Positions 8,388-17,580 are shown, numbered from the stretch's first letter. The stretch is DNA of 64,000 nucleotides from Bradyrhizobium sp. B124 (GCF_038967635.1 NZ_CP152413.1:6018001-6082000); one strand, 5' to 3'. Program-made: numbers and translations. The notes: generated from the sequence alone by a model not told the origin.

Positions 8388-9911
8388 TTACTTCACCGCG
8401 GAGAAGCGGGTGTCGAACGAGTTGGTCTGCACGACCGGCGCGGAGCCGGCGAGCTGGGTCGACGACGCCGCGGGGGCCGGCGCGGCGGCCGCAGTGTTGG
8501 TTGTCTGCGGCTTCGGCGCGGGCTTGGCGGCCTGCTTCGGCTCGGCCTTGGGTGCGACGCGAACCACCGATTGCGGCTTGGCCTCGGCGACCTTCGGCTT
8601 GGCCGGTGCCGCAGCGACCGGAGCCGGCGGCGATGCCGTCATCTTGCTGGCGTCGGCGGTGCCGCCGATGCCGACCTTCTGGGCAAAGCTCGAGAAGAAA
8701 CCCTCGGACTTGTCGGACGTGTTGGCCGAGGCAACGCGGGCAGTCGACGACGTCGTCGCAACGACCGGCTCGTCCTGCTGGACCGCGAGATTGGGTTTGG
8801 GCGGATTGACCGTGCCGGGGATCGTGCCGGGCGCGCGCGCCAGCGACATCGACTGCAGCGCCTGGCTGTCGCCGCCTTCGGACAGACCGGTGTTTCCTTC
8901 GGGAATCTTCGAGGCGAAGATCGCGTTCATGCCGCCGTCGATGCCGGTGTTGAGGCGCGCCACCGGCGTGCCCTTGGACACCAGCTTGGCGGTCTCGGCG
9001 GCGTCCTGCTGCTCCCTCTCGCGCACGGCGCTCGCGATCTCCTCGGGGATCACATAGGCCGGACACTTCGCGGAGGCGTCGAACACCGGATCGCGCGTTG
9101 CGTTCGGCGCCTTGACGGCATCGAACACGTACTTCTTCTCGCAGAAGTCGACCCTCGGCTCCTGCTTCGTCACCTCGAAATGATCATAGCCTTCCTTGAT
9201 CATCTTCCAGAAAGGCATGTTCGGATTGTTGCGGTGCTTGGCCATGTTCACCGGCGTCATCCGGAACGGATAGGCCTGCAGCTGGAACGCCTTCTGGCCG
9301 CCGAAGAACGACTCGCGGCCGAGCGAATAGATTTCCGCGATCTGCTCGTCGGTCATCGCGTAGCAGCCGCGCGAGGAACAGTCGCCATGCACCATTAGCT
9401 GCGAGCCGGTGCGGCCGAGCGCCTTGTCGAACGCGTTGGGATAGCCGGTGTTGAACGACAGGTAATAGGCCGACTGCGGATTCATCTGGCTCGGATTGAT
9501 CGAATAGAACCCTTCGGGCGCCTGGCGGTCGCCCTCACGGACCTTCGGGCCGAGATCGCCCGACCAGCGGCAGATCGGATAGGTCTTGAGCAGCGCGAAC
9601 TGGCCGGAGCGGGTCTGCTTCCAGACCTCGAGCTCGGCCTCCTGCTTGAACAGCCGCACCAGGATCGGCGACTGCATGTCCATGTCCTTCTCGGTCATGG
9701 CAGCGACGAGCTTGGGCGGGACCGGCTGGTTGGCCTTGGCGTTCTGGGCGAGCGAGATCTGGTCGCTGTCACAGCCGGCGAGCATGACGCCCGCGGCGAG
9801 GACCGCCGAAGTCAGAAGCGCGCGTACGAGCGTGCGATGAGTCAAGTCCGAGCTCCACACCCACCGGGCGATTTTCGCGACCCCAACACGGCGAATATGC
9901 CCTGAAGCCAT
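8388..9911 (-). CDS. L,D-transpeptidase family lipoprotein
   Basis: 507 residues from the ATG at 9911 (the frame opens earlier, at 9968). After a basic N-region comes a hydrophobic stretch and lipobox VMLAGC (about residues 42-47), so the protein is probably anchored in the inner leaflet of the outer membrane or in the inner membrane. The YkuD-type catalytic motif is HGDCSSRGCYAMTD, with Cys183 the expected nucleophile, preceded by APEGFYSINPSQMNPQSAYY. The C-terminal 150 residues are Ala/Pro/Lys-rich and probably disordered. Expected role: peptidoglycan 3-3 cross-linking or protein attachment; the ErfK/YafK-like core does not settle which. Confidence 0.85.
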   Translation of the reverse strand: MASGHIRRVGVAKIARWVWSSDLTHRTLVRALLTSAVLAAGVMLAGCDSDQISLAQNAKANQPVPPKLVAAMTEKDMDMQSPILVRLFKQEAELEVWKQTRSGQFALLKTYPICRWSGDLGPKVREGDRQAPEGFYSINPSQMNPQSAYYLSFNTGYPNAFDKALGRTGSQLMVHGDCSSRGCYAMTDEQIAEIYSLGRESFFGGQKAFQLQAYPFRMTPVNMAKHRNNPNMPFWKMIKEGYDHFEVTKQEPRVDFCEKKYVFDAVKAPNATRDPVFDASAKCPAYVIPEEIASAVREREQQDAAETAKLVSKGTPVARLNTGIDGGMNAIFASKIPEGNTGLSEGGDSQALQSMSLARAPGTIPGTVNPPKPNLAVQQDEPVVATTSSTARVASANTSDKSEGFFSSFAQKVGIGGTADASKMTASPPAPVAAAPAKPKVAEAKPQSVVRVAPKAEPKQAAKPAPKPQTTNTAAAAPAPAASSTQLAGSAPVVQTNSFDTRFSAVK

Positions 9912-10073
9912 TGTGTAAAATATTAGCCTTCGACGCCCCCTGCTCGCAACCTGAACGGAGGCTGACACCGCTCACGGTAGCAGGCATGGTTCAAGGAACG
10001 TTAAAGACCCGTCTCGGGGCCCAATTACGGCAAAATCGGCTGATTTGGTCGAAAATTCGCCCGTTTGGGCGGC

Positions 10074-11036
10074 TCAGCCCAGCTTGCGGCCGATATCCAG
10101 GAACTTCTGGCGCCGCTGTTTGCGAATCGCGTCCGGATCAAGATTTCGTAGGTCGTTGAACGCCTGGGCGATGGCATCGCCCGTGGTCGTGATCATCGCG
10201 GCGGGGTCGCGATGAGCGCCGCCGGAGGGCTCCTTCAGGATCTGGTCGATCACGCCGAAGCGCAGCATGTCCTGGGCGGTGATCTTCATGCTGTTGGCGG
10301 CTTCCTGCGCCTTGGTGCCGTCGCGCCACAGGATCGAGGATGCCGCCTCCGGCGAGATCACGCTGTAGATCGCGTGCTCCATCATCAGCACGCGGTTGGC
10401 GGTCGTGATGGCGATGGCGCCGCCCGACATGCCTTCGCCGGTGACGATCGCGACATTGGGCACGCCGAGCGACAGGCAGGCGTCGATCGAGCGCGCGATC
10501 GCCTCGGCCTGGCCGCGCTCCTCGGCGCCGATGCCGGGATAGGCGCCGGCGGAATCGACGATCGACAGCACCGGGACGCCGAAGCGGTCGGCCATCTCCA
10601 TCAGGCGCACCGCCTTGCGGTAGCCTTCGGGACGCGCCATGCCGAAATTGTGCTTGATGCGGGTATCGGTGGTGGCGCCCTTCTCCTGGCCGACCACGCA
10701 GATGCTCTCGCCGCGGAAGCGGCCGAAGCCGCCGATCAGGGCCTCGTCGTCGGCGAATTTGCGGTCGCCGGCCATCGGGGTGAATTCGGTGATCAGGCCG
10801 CCAATGAAATCGGTGAAGTGCGGTCGCTGCGGATGCCGCGCCACCAGCGTCTTCTGCCACGGCGTCAGATTGGCATAGAGGTCGGTCAGCGCCTGCGCCG
10901 CCTTATCCTCGATCCGCGCGACTTCGTCGCCGATGTCGCTGCCGCTCGCGGCAAGCGCACGCAATTCGTCGATCTTGGATTCAAGCTCGGCGACGGGTTT
11001 TTCGAAGTCGAGATAGCTGCGCATCGGGTCGGGCAT
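10074..11036 (-). CDS. accA: Acetyl-CoA carboxylase carboxyltransferase subunit alpha
   Basis: 320 residues, the normal AccA length, from the ATG at 11036 (MPDPMRSYLDFEKPVAEL). It forms the alpha half of the carboxyltransferase that moves CO2 from carboxybiotin to acetyl-CoA, the first step of fatty acid synthesis. Visible hallmarks: WQKTLVARHPQRPHFTDFI, GMARPEGYRKAVRLM, SIVDSAGAYPGIGAEERGQ and the oxyanion-region GEGMSGGAIAI. An upstream extension to 11141 is rejected because it lacks family similarity. It lies downstream of xerD on the same strand, with a palindromic repeat between them. Confidence 0.96.
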   Translation of the reverse strand: MPDPMRSYLDFEKPVAELESKIDELRALAASGSDIGDEVARIEDKAAQALTDLYANLTPWQKTLVARHPQRPHFTDFIGGLITEFTPMAGDRKFADDEALIGGFGRFRGESICVVGQEKGATTDTRIKHNFGMARPEGYRKAVRLMEMADRFGVPVLSIVDSAGAYPGIGAEERGQAEAIARSIDACLSLGVPNVAIVTGEGMSGGAIAITTANRVLMMEHAIYSVISPEAASSILWRDGTKAQEAANSMKITAQDMLRFGVIDQILKEPSGGAHRDPAAMITTTGDAIAQAFNDLRNLDPDAIRKQRRQKFLDIGRKLG

Positions 11037-11208
11037 CAACTCAATATAGGGAGGAACAATGCGAGGGGCGAAGCGGTTTTGGCGGTGGCAAGAGAAGTTT
11101 TGTAACTTCAATCGGTTAACGCGCATTCGGGCGGAATGCACGCTTCGGGATCGCAGGCAGGTGACGCTCTTTCTGCGGAGACGACGCGGAAGTCAAGGTG
11201 GATCGCTT

Positions 11209-11295
11209 GTAGCCCGGATGGAGCGAAGCGCAATCCGGGATAGGTATTTCCGCGGATATCGCTCCCCGGATTACGCTTCGCTCCATCCGGGCTAC
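11209..11295. repeat. Dispersed palindromic repeat, family B copy 1
   Basis: About 87 bases. It begins GTAGCCCGGATGGAGCG and ends with the reverse complement CGCTCCATCCGGGCTAC, with CAATCCGGGATA and CCCCGGATTACG as inner partners. It could fold as a long hairpin between xerD and accA. A second copy is at 17622-17709. Confidence 0.85.
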
Positions 11296-11301
11296 GGATT
11301 G

Positions 11302-12297
11302 CTACGACTTCTCGGCCAGCGGATGCAGGTCGCGGACCAGGCTCTTCAGCCGCTCCTCGACCACATGGGTGTAGATCTGGGTGGTCGAGATATCGGTATG
11401 GCCGAGCAGGGTCTGCACGATGCGCAGGTCCGCGCCATTGTGCAGCAGGTGGCTGGCGAAGGCGTGGCGCAGCACGTGCGGGGACACCAGCCGCGGCGCG
11501 AGGCCGGAGGCGCTCGCGAGCTCCTTCAGGTCGCGGGCGAAATGCTGCCGGGTCAGGTGGCCGCTCTCGCCGGAGGACGGAAACAGCCATTTCGGCGGTG
11601 CGGCCTTCTTCGCCTTCGGCTGCATCACCTCCAGCGCGGCGAGATAGTCAACCATCGCCTGGCGCGAGGCATCGTTGAGCGGCACCAGCCGCTCCTTGTT
11701 GCCCTTGCCGCGCACCACGATCATCCGCGCGTCGCGCCGCGCCGCGGAGATCGGCAGCGACACCAGCTCGGAGACGCGCAGCCCGGTGGCGTAGAGCACC
11801 TCGAGCAGGCAATACAGCCGCAGCGCGCGCAGCCGCTGTGCCGGCGAGACGTCGGTCTGGGTCAGCTCCTTGGCGCGGGTCAGCAGGCGGTCGACGTCCG
11901 CGATCGACAGCACCTTGGGCAGGCCGCGGCCGCGCTTCGGGCCGGACAGGATCGCGGCCGGATCGTCGCCGCGGATCCGCTCGTTGAGCAGGAAACGGTA
12001 GAGATGCCGCATCGCCGACAGCCGCCGCGCCACGCTGGTCGACTTGAAGCCGCGCGTATCCAGGTCGGCGAGGTAGCCGCGCAGCGCCTCGGTGTCTGCG
12101 CTCGTGAAATCGGCGCCGGCATGGGCGAGGAAATCGGAGAAATCGGTGAGGTCGCGCCGGTAGGCGTCGAGCGTGTTGACGCCGGCGCCCTGTTCCGCGG
12201 CGAGCATGTCGAGGAACAACGCGGTCAGCTTGGCGTCGGAGGACCTGATTTGGGTCTTGGCGGGTGTCTTCACAGGAGCTTTGGCAGCAGCGGGCAT
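11302..12297 (-). CDS. xerD: Tyrosine recombinase, XerD type
   Basis: 331-residue site-specific recombinase, expected to resolve chromosome dimers at dif with XerC. Catalytic residues are all present: Arg174 (TGLRVSE), Lys198 (RGKGNKER), His274 and Arg277 (HVLRHAFASH), His300 (LLGHTDIS) and the nucleophile Tyr309 (QIYTHV). The N-terminal SAM-like core-binding domain spans roughly residues 22-110; the first 20 residues are an Ala/Pro/Lys-rich extension. XerD rather than XerC is the usual assignment for the copy next to accA and opposite aroK in related genomes. Confidence 0.93.
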   Translation of the reverse strand: MPAAAKAPVKTPAKTQIRSSDAKLTALFLDMLAAEQGAGVNTLDAYRRDLTDFSDFLAHAGADFTSADTEALRGYLADLDTRGFKSTSVARRLSAMRHLYRFLLNERIRGDDPAAILSGPKRGRGLPKVLSIADVDRLLTRAKELTQTDVSPAQRLRALRLYCLLEVLYATGLRVSELVSLPISAARRDARMIVVRGKGNKERLVPLNDASRQAMVDYLAALEVMQPKAKKAAPPKWLFPSSGESGHLTRQHFARDLKELASASGLAPRLVSPHVLRHAFASHLLHNGADLRIVQTLLGHTDISTTQIYTHVVEERLKSLVRDLHPLAEKS

Positions 12298-12313
12298 GCC
12301 AGAATCATAGCGG

Positions 12314-12460
12314 CTATTTCTTGAGGAACTTATCCGGCGGGATGGTCACGCTCATTTCCCGCGGTTTCGGATGCACGAAATTGGCCAGCGCGAAGACGAT
12401 GCCGTAGCCGATCCCGAAAATCACGGCGACGACCGTCAGGAAGCGGAACAGGCTGGGCAT
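12314..12460 (-). CDS. Small single-pass membrane protein, 48 residues
   Basis: A 48-codon frame below usual gene-calling limits. It reads MPSLFRFLTVVAVIFGIGYG, continues with a hydrophobic helix to about residue 29, then a Pro/Lys-containing tail ending IPPDKFLKK. Positive charge before and after one hydrophobic segment indicates one membrane span. It ends 16 bases upstream of the xerD start on the same strand and is divergent from aroK, so it may be co-transcribed with xerD. Function unknown; the sensible composition and tight spacing argue for a real gene. Confidence 0.65.
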   Translation of the reverse strand: MPSLFRFLTVVAVIFGIGYGIVFALANFVHPKPREMSVTIPPDKFLKK

Positions 12461-12605
12461 GGAGGCGACTCAGGCGGCGAATTAACCAATGAAATCATCC
12501 AACATGTTCCCCGCGCCGTTGCAAGAGTCGCTGGTAACGGTATCGCCGGGGGTAGTATAGGTGGCTCGAATTCTGAACAAATCGTCCCAATATCCGAGCT
12601 TTTTG

Positions 12606-13238
12606 ATGTCCGACGCAGCCGTCCCGGCGCCCACCCATCCGACCCTGGAGGCCGATATCACGGCCGCCCTGGGGACGCGGTCGATCGTGCTAGTGGGCAT
12701 GATGGGGGCCGGCAAGTCGACCATCGGCCGGCGGATGGCGCTGCGGCTCAAGCTGGCGTTCACCGATGCCGACACCGAAATCGAGGCGGCGGCGGACATG
12801 ACGATCCCGGAGATTTTCGAGACCCATGGCGAGGCTTATTTCCGCGACGGCGAGGCGCGGGTGATTGCCCGCATCCTCGACAGCGGTCCGATCGTGCTGG
12901 CGACCGGTGGCGGCGCCTTCATGCGTGAGGAAACCCGCAAACGGATCAGCGACAAGGCGATCTCGATTTGGCTCAAAGCCGACAGTGATATCATCATGCG
13001 CCGGGTCCGCCGCCGCGCCGATCGTCCGCTGTTGCAGACCGCCGATCCCGAGGCGACCGTCAACCGGCTGCTCAGCGAGCGCGAGCCGGTCTACCAGAAC
13101 GCCGATCTGACGATCGCCTCGCGCGACGTGCCGCACGATCGCATTGTCGACGAATGCCTCGAGGCCCTGCATGCGCATCTGTGCGGCGTGCGTCCGGCCG
13201 GCGAGCCACCATCTGATGGATTGAACGCGACCTCATGA
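12606..13238 (+). CDS. aroK: Shikimate kinase
   Basis: 210 residues. It phosphorylates shikimate at the 3-hydroxyl in aromatic amino acid synthesis. Walker A GMMGAGKST lies at residues 31-39, followed by FTDADTEIE (substrate Asp), YFRDGEARV, ATGGGAF and the lid arginine in RRRADRPLL. The start is uncertain: the ATG at 12606 is chosen, but an in-frame GTG at 12561 would add 15 residues. It overlaps aroB by 4 bases (ATGA), as in most bacteria. Confidence 0.96.
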   Translation: MSDAAVPAPTHPTLEADITAALGTRSIVLVGMMGAGKSTIGRRMALRLKLAFTDADTEIEAAADMTIPEIFETHGEAYFRDGEARVIARILDSGPIVLATGGGAFMREETRKRISDKAISIWLKADSDIIMRRVRRRADRPLLQTADPEATVNRLLSEREPVYQNADLTIASRDVPHDRIVDECLEALHAHLCGVRPAGEPPSDGLNATS

Positions 13239-14377
13239 CTGCGCCCTTGAAACACTCCGCCTCGGTTACCGTCGACGTCGCGCTCGGCGATCGCGCCTAT
13301 GACATTGTCATCGGCCGCGACGTGCTGGCCTCGCTGGGCGAGCGCGTCGCGGCGCTGCGGCCCGGCGTGCGGACCGCCATCGTCACCGATCGCACCGTCG
13401 CGAAACACTGGCTGGAGCCGGCCGAGGCATCGCTTGCGGCCGCGGGCGTGCCGACGTCGCGGATCGTCGTCGAGGAGGGCGAGGGCTCGAAGAGCTATGC
13501 CACGCTGACGCAGGTCAGCGAGGCGCTGATCGCGGCGAAGATCGAGCGCAACGATCTGGTGATCGCGCTCGGCGGCGGCGTGGTCGGCGATCTCGCCGGC
13601 TTCGCGGCCGCGATCCTGCGTCGCGGCGTCGATTTCGTGCAGGTGCCGACATCGCTGCTGGCGCAGGTCGATTCCTCTGTCGGCGGCAAGACCGGCATCA
13701 ACTCGCCGCAGGGCAAGAACCTGATCGGCGCATTCCACCAGCCGGTGCTTGTCATCGCCGACACCTCGGTGCTCGACACGCTGTCACAGCGCCAGTTCCG
13801 CGCCGGCTACGCCGAGGTCGCGAAATACGGCATCCTCGGTGACGAGGCCTTCTTCGCCTGGCTCGAAAAGAACCACGCCGACATCTTCTCGGGCGGCGCA
13901 GGGCGCGAGCACGCGATTGCGACCTCCAGCCGCGCCAAGGCCGCCATCGTCTCCCGCGACGAGCGCGAGACCGGCGAGCGCGCGCTGCTCAATCTCGGCC
14001 ACACCTTCGGTCATGCGCTGGAAGCCGCGACGGGCTTCTCCGACCGCCTGTTCCATGGCGAGGGCGTCTCGGTCGGCATGGTGCTCGCGGCGGAATTCTC
14101 CGCGCAGCTCGGCATGATTTCGACGGACGACGCGGCCCGCATCGCGCGTCATCTTTCCGCGGTAGGATTGCCGACGCGCCTGCAGGATATCGCAGGCTTC
14201 ACGCAGGAAGGGCTTGCCGATGCCGACGCTCTGTTGGCGCTGATGGCCCAGGACAAGAAGGTCAAGCGCGGCAAGCTCACCTTCATCCTGCTGGAGGCGG
14301 TCGGCCGCGCCGTGATTGCCAACAATGTCGAGCCTCAGCCGGTGCGCGACTTCCTGCAAGCCAAGCTGAAGGCCTAA
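13235..14377 (+). CDS. aroB: 3-Dehydroquinate synthase
   Basis: 380 residues. It converts DAHP to 3-dehydroquinate using NAD and a divalent metal. Seen: VEEGEGSKSY, the NAD-binding ALGGGVVGDLAGF, VQVPTSLLAQVDSSVGGKTGIN, and metal-ligand regions GYAEVAKYG, NLGHTFGHALE and FHGEGVSVGM. It is translationally coupled to aroK and followed 16 bases later by the CorC-type gene on the same strand. Confidence 0.97.
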   Translation: MTAPLKHSASVTVDVALGDRAYDIVIGRDVLASLGERVAALRPGVRTAIVTDRTVAKHWLEPAEASLAAAGVPTSRIVVEEGEGSKSYATLTQVSEALIAAKIERNDLVIALGGGVVGDLAGFAAAILRRGVDFVQVPTSLLAQVDSSVGGKTGINSPQGKNLIGAFHQPVLVIADTSVLDTLSQRQFRAGYAEVAKYGILGDEAFFAWLEKNHADIFSGGAGREHAIATSSRAKAAIVSRDERETGERALLNLGHTFGHALEAATGFSDRLFHGEGVSVGMVLAAEFSAQLGMISTDDAARIARHLSAVGLPTRLQDIAGFTQEGLADADALLALMAQDKKVKRGKLTFILLEAVGRAVIANNVEPQPVRDFLQAKLKA

Positions 14378-14393
14378 ACCACGGATCAAGCCA

Positions 14394-15704
14394 GTGGGCT
14401 GGTTAACCTTCTCGATCGTGCTGCTCTGTCTGCTCGTCTCCGCCTTCTTCTCGGCGAGTGAGACGGCGCTGACCGGCGCCTCGCGCGCCAGCATGTTGCG
14501 GCTGTCGAAGCAGGGCAACAGCGAAGCCACGGTGGTCTCGAGCCTGATCGCGATGCGCGAGCGGATGATCGGTGCGCTGCTGCTCGGCAACAACATCGCC
14601 AATATCGGCGCCTCCGCGCTTGCCACCGGCATCTTCACCGCCTGGTTCGGCGATGTCGGCGTGCTTTATGCCACCGGTGTGATGACGGTGCTGGTGGTGA
14701 TCTTCGCGGAAGTGCTGCCCAAGACCGTCGCCATCAATGCGCCGGACCGGGTGTCGCTGCTGGTGGCCCGGCCGATGCGGCTGACGGTGTTCGTGCTCGG
14801 GCCGCTTCTCACCATCATTGAAGGGATCGTCCGCGCGCTGATGCGGCTGCTTGGCATCAAGATCGGCGCGCACCAGGCCATCCTGTCGCCGACCGAACGC
14901 CTGCGCGGCGCGGTCGATCTGCTGCATCACGAAGGCAAGGTCGAGAAGCAGGACCGCGACATGCTCGGCGGGTTGCTCGACCTCAGCGAGCTGCAGGTCT
15001 CCGACGTCATGGTCCATCGCACCGAGATGACCATGGTCAATGCCGACCTGCCGCCCGAGGAGTTGGTGCGCGAGGTGCTGGCCAGCGAATACACCCGCAT
15101 CCCGCTGTGGCGCGAGAAGCCGGAGAACATCGTCGGCGTGCTCCACGCCAAGGATCTGCTGCGGGCGATGCGCGCCAACGAGGGCGACATGTCCGCGATC
15201 GATGCCTCCGCGATCGCGTTGCCGCCCTGGTTCGTGCCGGAGATGCGCCCGGTCTCCGAACAGCTGAAGGCGTTCCGCCGCCGCAAGACCCACTTCGCCC
15301 TGGTGGTCGACGAGTATGGCGAGGTCGAAGGCATGGTGACGCTGGAGGACATCCTGGAGGAGATCGTCGGCGACATCTCCGACGAGCACGATGTCGTGGT
15401 CGCGGGCGTGCGCGCCCAGCCGGACGGCTCGGTCGTGGTCGACGGCTCGGTGCCGATCCGCGACCTCAACCGCGCGATGGACTGGCGCCTGCCGGACGAG
15501 GAGGCGACCACGGTTGCCGGCCTCGTGATCCACGAGGCGCGGTCGATTCCCGATCGCGGCCAGAGCTTCACCTTCCACGGCTTCCGCTTCCGCGTGCTCC
15601 GCCGCGAGCGCAACCGCATCACCGCGCTGCGCATCGTCGCCGTCCCGCGCGAGGCCGCCGAGCTCGACGAGAAGAAGCCGAAGCGGGCGGGAACGGCGTT
15701 CTAG
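14394..15704 (+). CDS. CNNM/CorC-HlyC family membrane protein with CBS pair
   Basis: 436 residues from a GTG. Domain order: DUF21/CNNM membrane domain (about residues 1-190, opening LTFSIVLLCLLVSAFFSASE), a CBS pair (about 205-330, including VSDVMVHRTEM and FALVVDEYGEVEGMVTLED) and a C-terminal CorC_HlyC domain from about 345. Such proteins are linked to magnesium or cobalt efflux and ion homeostasis; substrate is not determined here. It follows aroB closely and is probably in the same transcript. Confidence 0.92.
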   Translation: MGWLTFSIVLLCLLVSAFFSASETALTGASRASMLRLSKQGNSEATVVSSLIAMRERMIGALLLGNNIANIGASALATGIFTAWFGDVGVLYATGVMTVLVVIFAEVLPKTVAINAPDRVSLLVARPMRLTVFVLGPLLTIIEGIVRALMRLLGIKIGAHQAILSPTERLRGAVDLLHHEGKVEKQDRDMLGGLLDLSELQVSDVMVHRTEMTMVNADLPPEELVREVLASEYTRIPLWREKPENIVGVLHAKDLLRAMRANEGDMSAIDASAIALPPWFVPEMRPVSEQLKAFRRRKTHFALVVDEYGEVEGMVTLEDILEEIVGDISDEHDVVVAGVRAQPDGSVVVDGSVPIRDLNRAMDWRLPDEEATTVAGLVIHEARSIPDRGQSFTFHGFRFRVLRRERNRITALRIVAVPREAAELDEKKPKRAGTAF

Positions 15705-15727
15705 TTCGCGTAGGCAGTCTGCATGCA

Positions 15728-15829
15728 CCGTCACCCTGAGGAGCCGCGAAGCGGCGTCTCGAAGGGTCGACGGCCCGGCTGGTGGCCGTGCATCCTTCGA
15801 GACGCGCTACGCGCTCCTCAGAATGACGG
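15728..15829. repeat. Dispersed inverted repeat, family C copy 1
   Basis: Begins CCGTCACCCTGAGGAG, has inner arms CGTCTCGAAGG and CCTTCGAGACG, and ends CTCCTCAGAATGACGG. It fills the convergent gap after the CorC-type gene. Other members are at 49939-50040 and 50374-50547. Confidence 0.85.
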
Positions 15830-15850
15830 GTCTGGCGATTATTCCGAATG

Positions 15851-16300
15851 CTACTCGATATCGATCGAGATGCCCGACAGCTTCCACGCGCCGTCGGAGG
15901 GGATGAAGCCGAGCTGATACTTCACCTGCTTGGGCGTGGTGTCGAAATGGCCCTTCAGCCGCAACACGCCCTTGTCGTCGATCTTGGCGTCCTCATCGAG
16001 CACGATCGGCTTGGCGACGACGGCGTCGAACACCGCATGCTTGTCGACCAGATCCTTGAAGATCGTCTTCAGCTTGTCCGGCGAAAACTGGTCGCGGAAC
16101 GGCTTTGAGATCTTGGCGTGGAACACGGTGAAATTGTTGGCGGCCACCGCATCGTTGAGCGAGACTAGGATGCTCTTGATCAGCACCTCCTGAACGAACG
16201 GGCTCGGCATATCCAGCGCCGAGGCCGGGCGCATCGCGCAAATCAGGAGCAGGCCGGCGGCGGCGACAATCGACCGGAAACGTGGCCAGCAAGGGATCAT
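15851..16300 (-). CDS. Exported protein of unknown function
   Basis: 149 residues from the ATG at 16300. Residues 1-28 form a signal peptide (MIPCWPRFRSIVAAAGLLL.., cleavage near ASA). Mature part: SILVSLNDAVAANNFTVFHA, IFKDLVDKHAVFDAVVA and a C-terminal strand set with DTTPKQVKYQLGF. The layout suggests a helical N-half with a lipocalin- or NTF2-like C-half, but I do not recognise a named family. Alternative in-frame starts at 16312 and 16336/16339 exist; the last has an AGCAGG-like ribosome site. Confidence 0.65.
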   Translation of the reverse strand: MIPCWPRFRSIVAAAGLLLICAMRPASALDMPSPFVQEVLIKSILVSLNDAVAANNFTVFHAKISKPFRDQFSPDKLKTIFKDLVDKHAVFDAVVAKPIVLDEDAKIDDKGVLRLKGHFDTTPKQVKYQLGFIPSDGAWKLSGISIDIE

Positions 16301-16427
16301 CAATGGCCCCATATCAAGCGTGGCGATACGATCCATCATTTGCCTGCTCACATATGGCGCAGGTCCGCCGCCCGAGGTCCCATTCTCATAACGGAAAACC
16401 ACTGCTTCGTCTTGAGCCAAGCGCGAG

Positions 16428-16703
16428 CTAGCGCGGCTTTTCCCCGGGGCCGTGGGCGTGGATCGCCAGCGCGTGCACCGAGCCGGCGAGTTCCTGCGCC
16501 AGCGTCGCATTTATCATGCGATGGCGTTCGATCCGGCTCTTCCCTTCGAAGGCCGGAGACACAATATATACCCTGAAATGCGTCTCGCCGCCTGGCCTGT
16601 GGCCGGCGTGGCCCTCATGCAGATGTGACTCGTCGACGACGTCGAGGCTTTCGGGCAAGAAAGCTTCACGCAACTTGTTTATGATAGCGTCTTTGGTGCT
16701 CAT
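16428..16703 (-). CDS. BolA family protein
   Basis: 91 residues from the ATG at 16703. It shows the class II KH-like BolA fold and the conserved pattern GGETHFRVYIVSPAFEGKS, RHRMINATLAQEL and the final LAIHAHGPGEK with its His ligand. BolA proteins work with monothiol glutaredoxins in Fe-S cluster handling and stress response. It is divergent from the J-domain gene, a pairing common in Hyphomicrobiales. The frame extending upstream to 16865 overlaps the J-domain gene and is rejected. Confidence 0.93.
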   Translation of the reverse strand: MSTKDAIINKLREAFLPESLDVVDESHLHEGHAGHRPGGETHFRVYIVSPAFEGKSRIERHRMINATLAQELAGSVHALAIHAHGPGEKPR

Positions 16704-16812
16704 GGCGGCGGAGTTAGGTCCGCGACGGCTTTTCGTCAATGGTGCAAGCGGGAAACGAGGTCTGCGCAATGTCAAGACTTGAAGATTTGTGCATTGCGTA
16801 GTCAAAGAGAAC

Positions 16813-17448
16813 ATGCCGATCGATTCATCAAAATTCTTCGACTCCATTCGCATCAAGCCGACCAAGGTGAGTGCGAAGCGCCAGGCGCAGGCCGGCGAGC
16901 AGGCCGTCGCCTGCGAGTGGGCGGGTTGCCAGAATAAGGGCGCGCACCGCGCCCCGAAGGGCCGCGAGAATTCGCGCGAGTATTGGCATTTCTGTCTCGA
17001 TCACGTCCGCGAGTACAACCAGTCCTACAATTTCTTCCAGGGCATGAATCCTGACGACGTCGCGCGCTACCAGAAGGATGCGCTGACCGGCCACCGTCCG
17101 ACCTGGAAGATGGGCCCCAACAACGGCAAGAAGGAGAGCGGGCTCGACGCCGCCTCCGATCCGTTCCACGTGTTCTCCGAGCTCAACGGCCGCGGCCGCT
17201 GGCGGCCCGGACCGGGTGGCGCGGAGCCCAAGCCCGAGACGCGCAAGGTCATGAACGCCGAGCGCAAGGCACTGCTGGTGATGGGGCTCGGCGCCGGGGC
17301 GACACTCGAAGACGTCAAGTCGAAGTACAAGGCGCTGGTGAAGCAGCACCATCCCGACGCCAACGGCGGCGATCGCTCCACCGAGGATCGCCTGATCGAG
17401 ATCATCAAGGCATACAATTATCTGAAGACCGTGGTGCGCGAGGCGTAA
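16813..17448 (+). CDS. J-domain (DnaJ-like) protein
   Basis: 211 residues. The C-terminal J domain (about residues 150-211) holds the invariant HPD in KQHHPDANGGD, needed to stimulate an Hsp70 ATPase. The N-terminal half carries possible metal-binding cysteines (ACEWAGCQNKG and HFCLDHV) and an aromatic segment REYNQSYNFFQGM. The ATG at 16813 follows AAAGAGAA. In related genomes this gene usually sits just before cobS; here two citrate synthase genes and a DedA gene come in between. Confidence 0.9.
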   Translation: MPIDSSKFFDSIRIKPTKVSAKRQAQAGEQAVACEWAGCQNKGAHRAPKGRENSREYWHFCLDHVREYNQSYNFFQGMNPDDVARYQKDALTGHRPTWKMGPNNGKKESGLDAASDPFHVFSELNGRGRWRPGPGGAEPKPETRKVMNAERKALLVMGLGAGATLEDVKSKYKALVKQHHPDANGGDRSTEDRLIEIIKAYNYLKTVVREA

Positions 17449-17460
17449 GCTGTCGCCTCC

Positions 17461-17580
17461 GTCGCCCCTGCGAAAGCAGGGGCCCATAACCACCGGCGGC
17501 TATTGGTGCATTCAGATGTCGACCCCATCGTGCCATTGATGGGCCGCGGCGTATGGGTCCCTGCTTTCGCAGGGACGATG
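17461..17580. repeat. Dispersed inverted repeat, family A copy 2
   Basis: Arms CCCCTGCGAAAGCAGGGGCC at the left and CCCTGCTTTCGCAGGGACGA at the right, with CCCATAAC and TATGGG inside. Related to 8205-8325 by the CCATAACCAC and GGGTCCCTGCTTTCGCAGGG segments. It sits in the convergent gap between the J-domain and citrate synthase genes. Confidence 0.8.
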
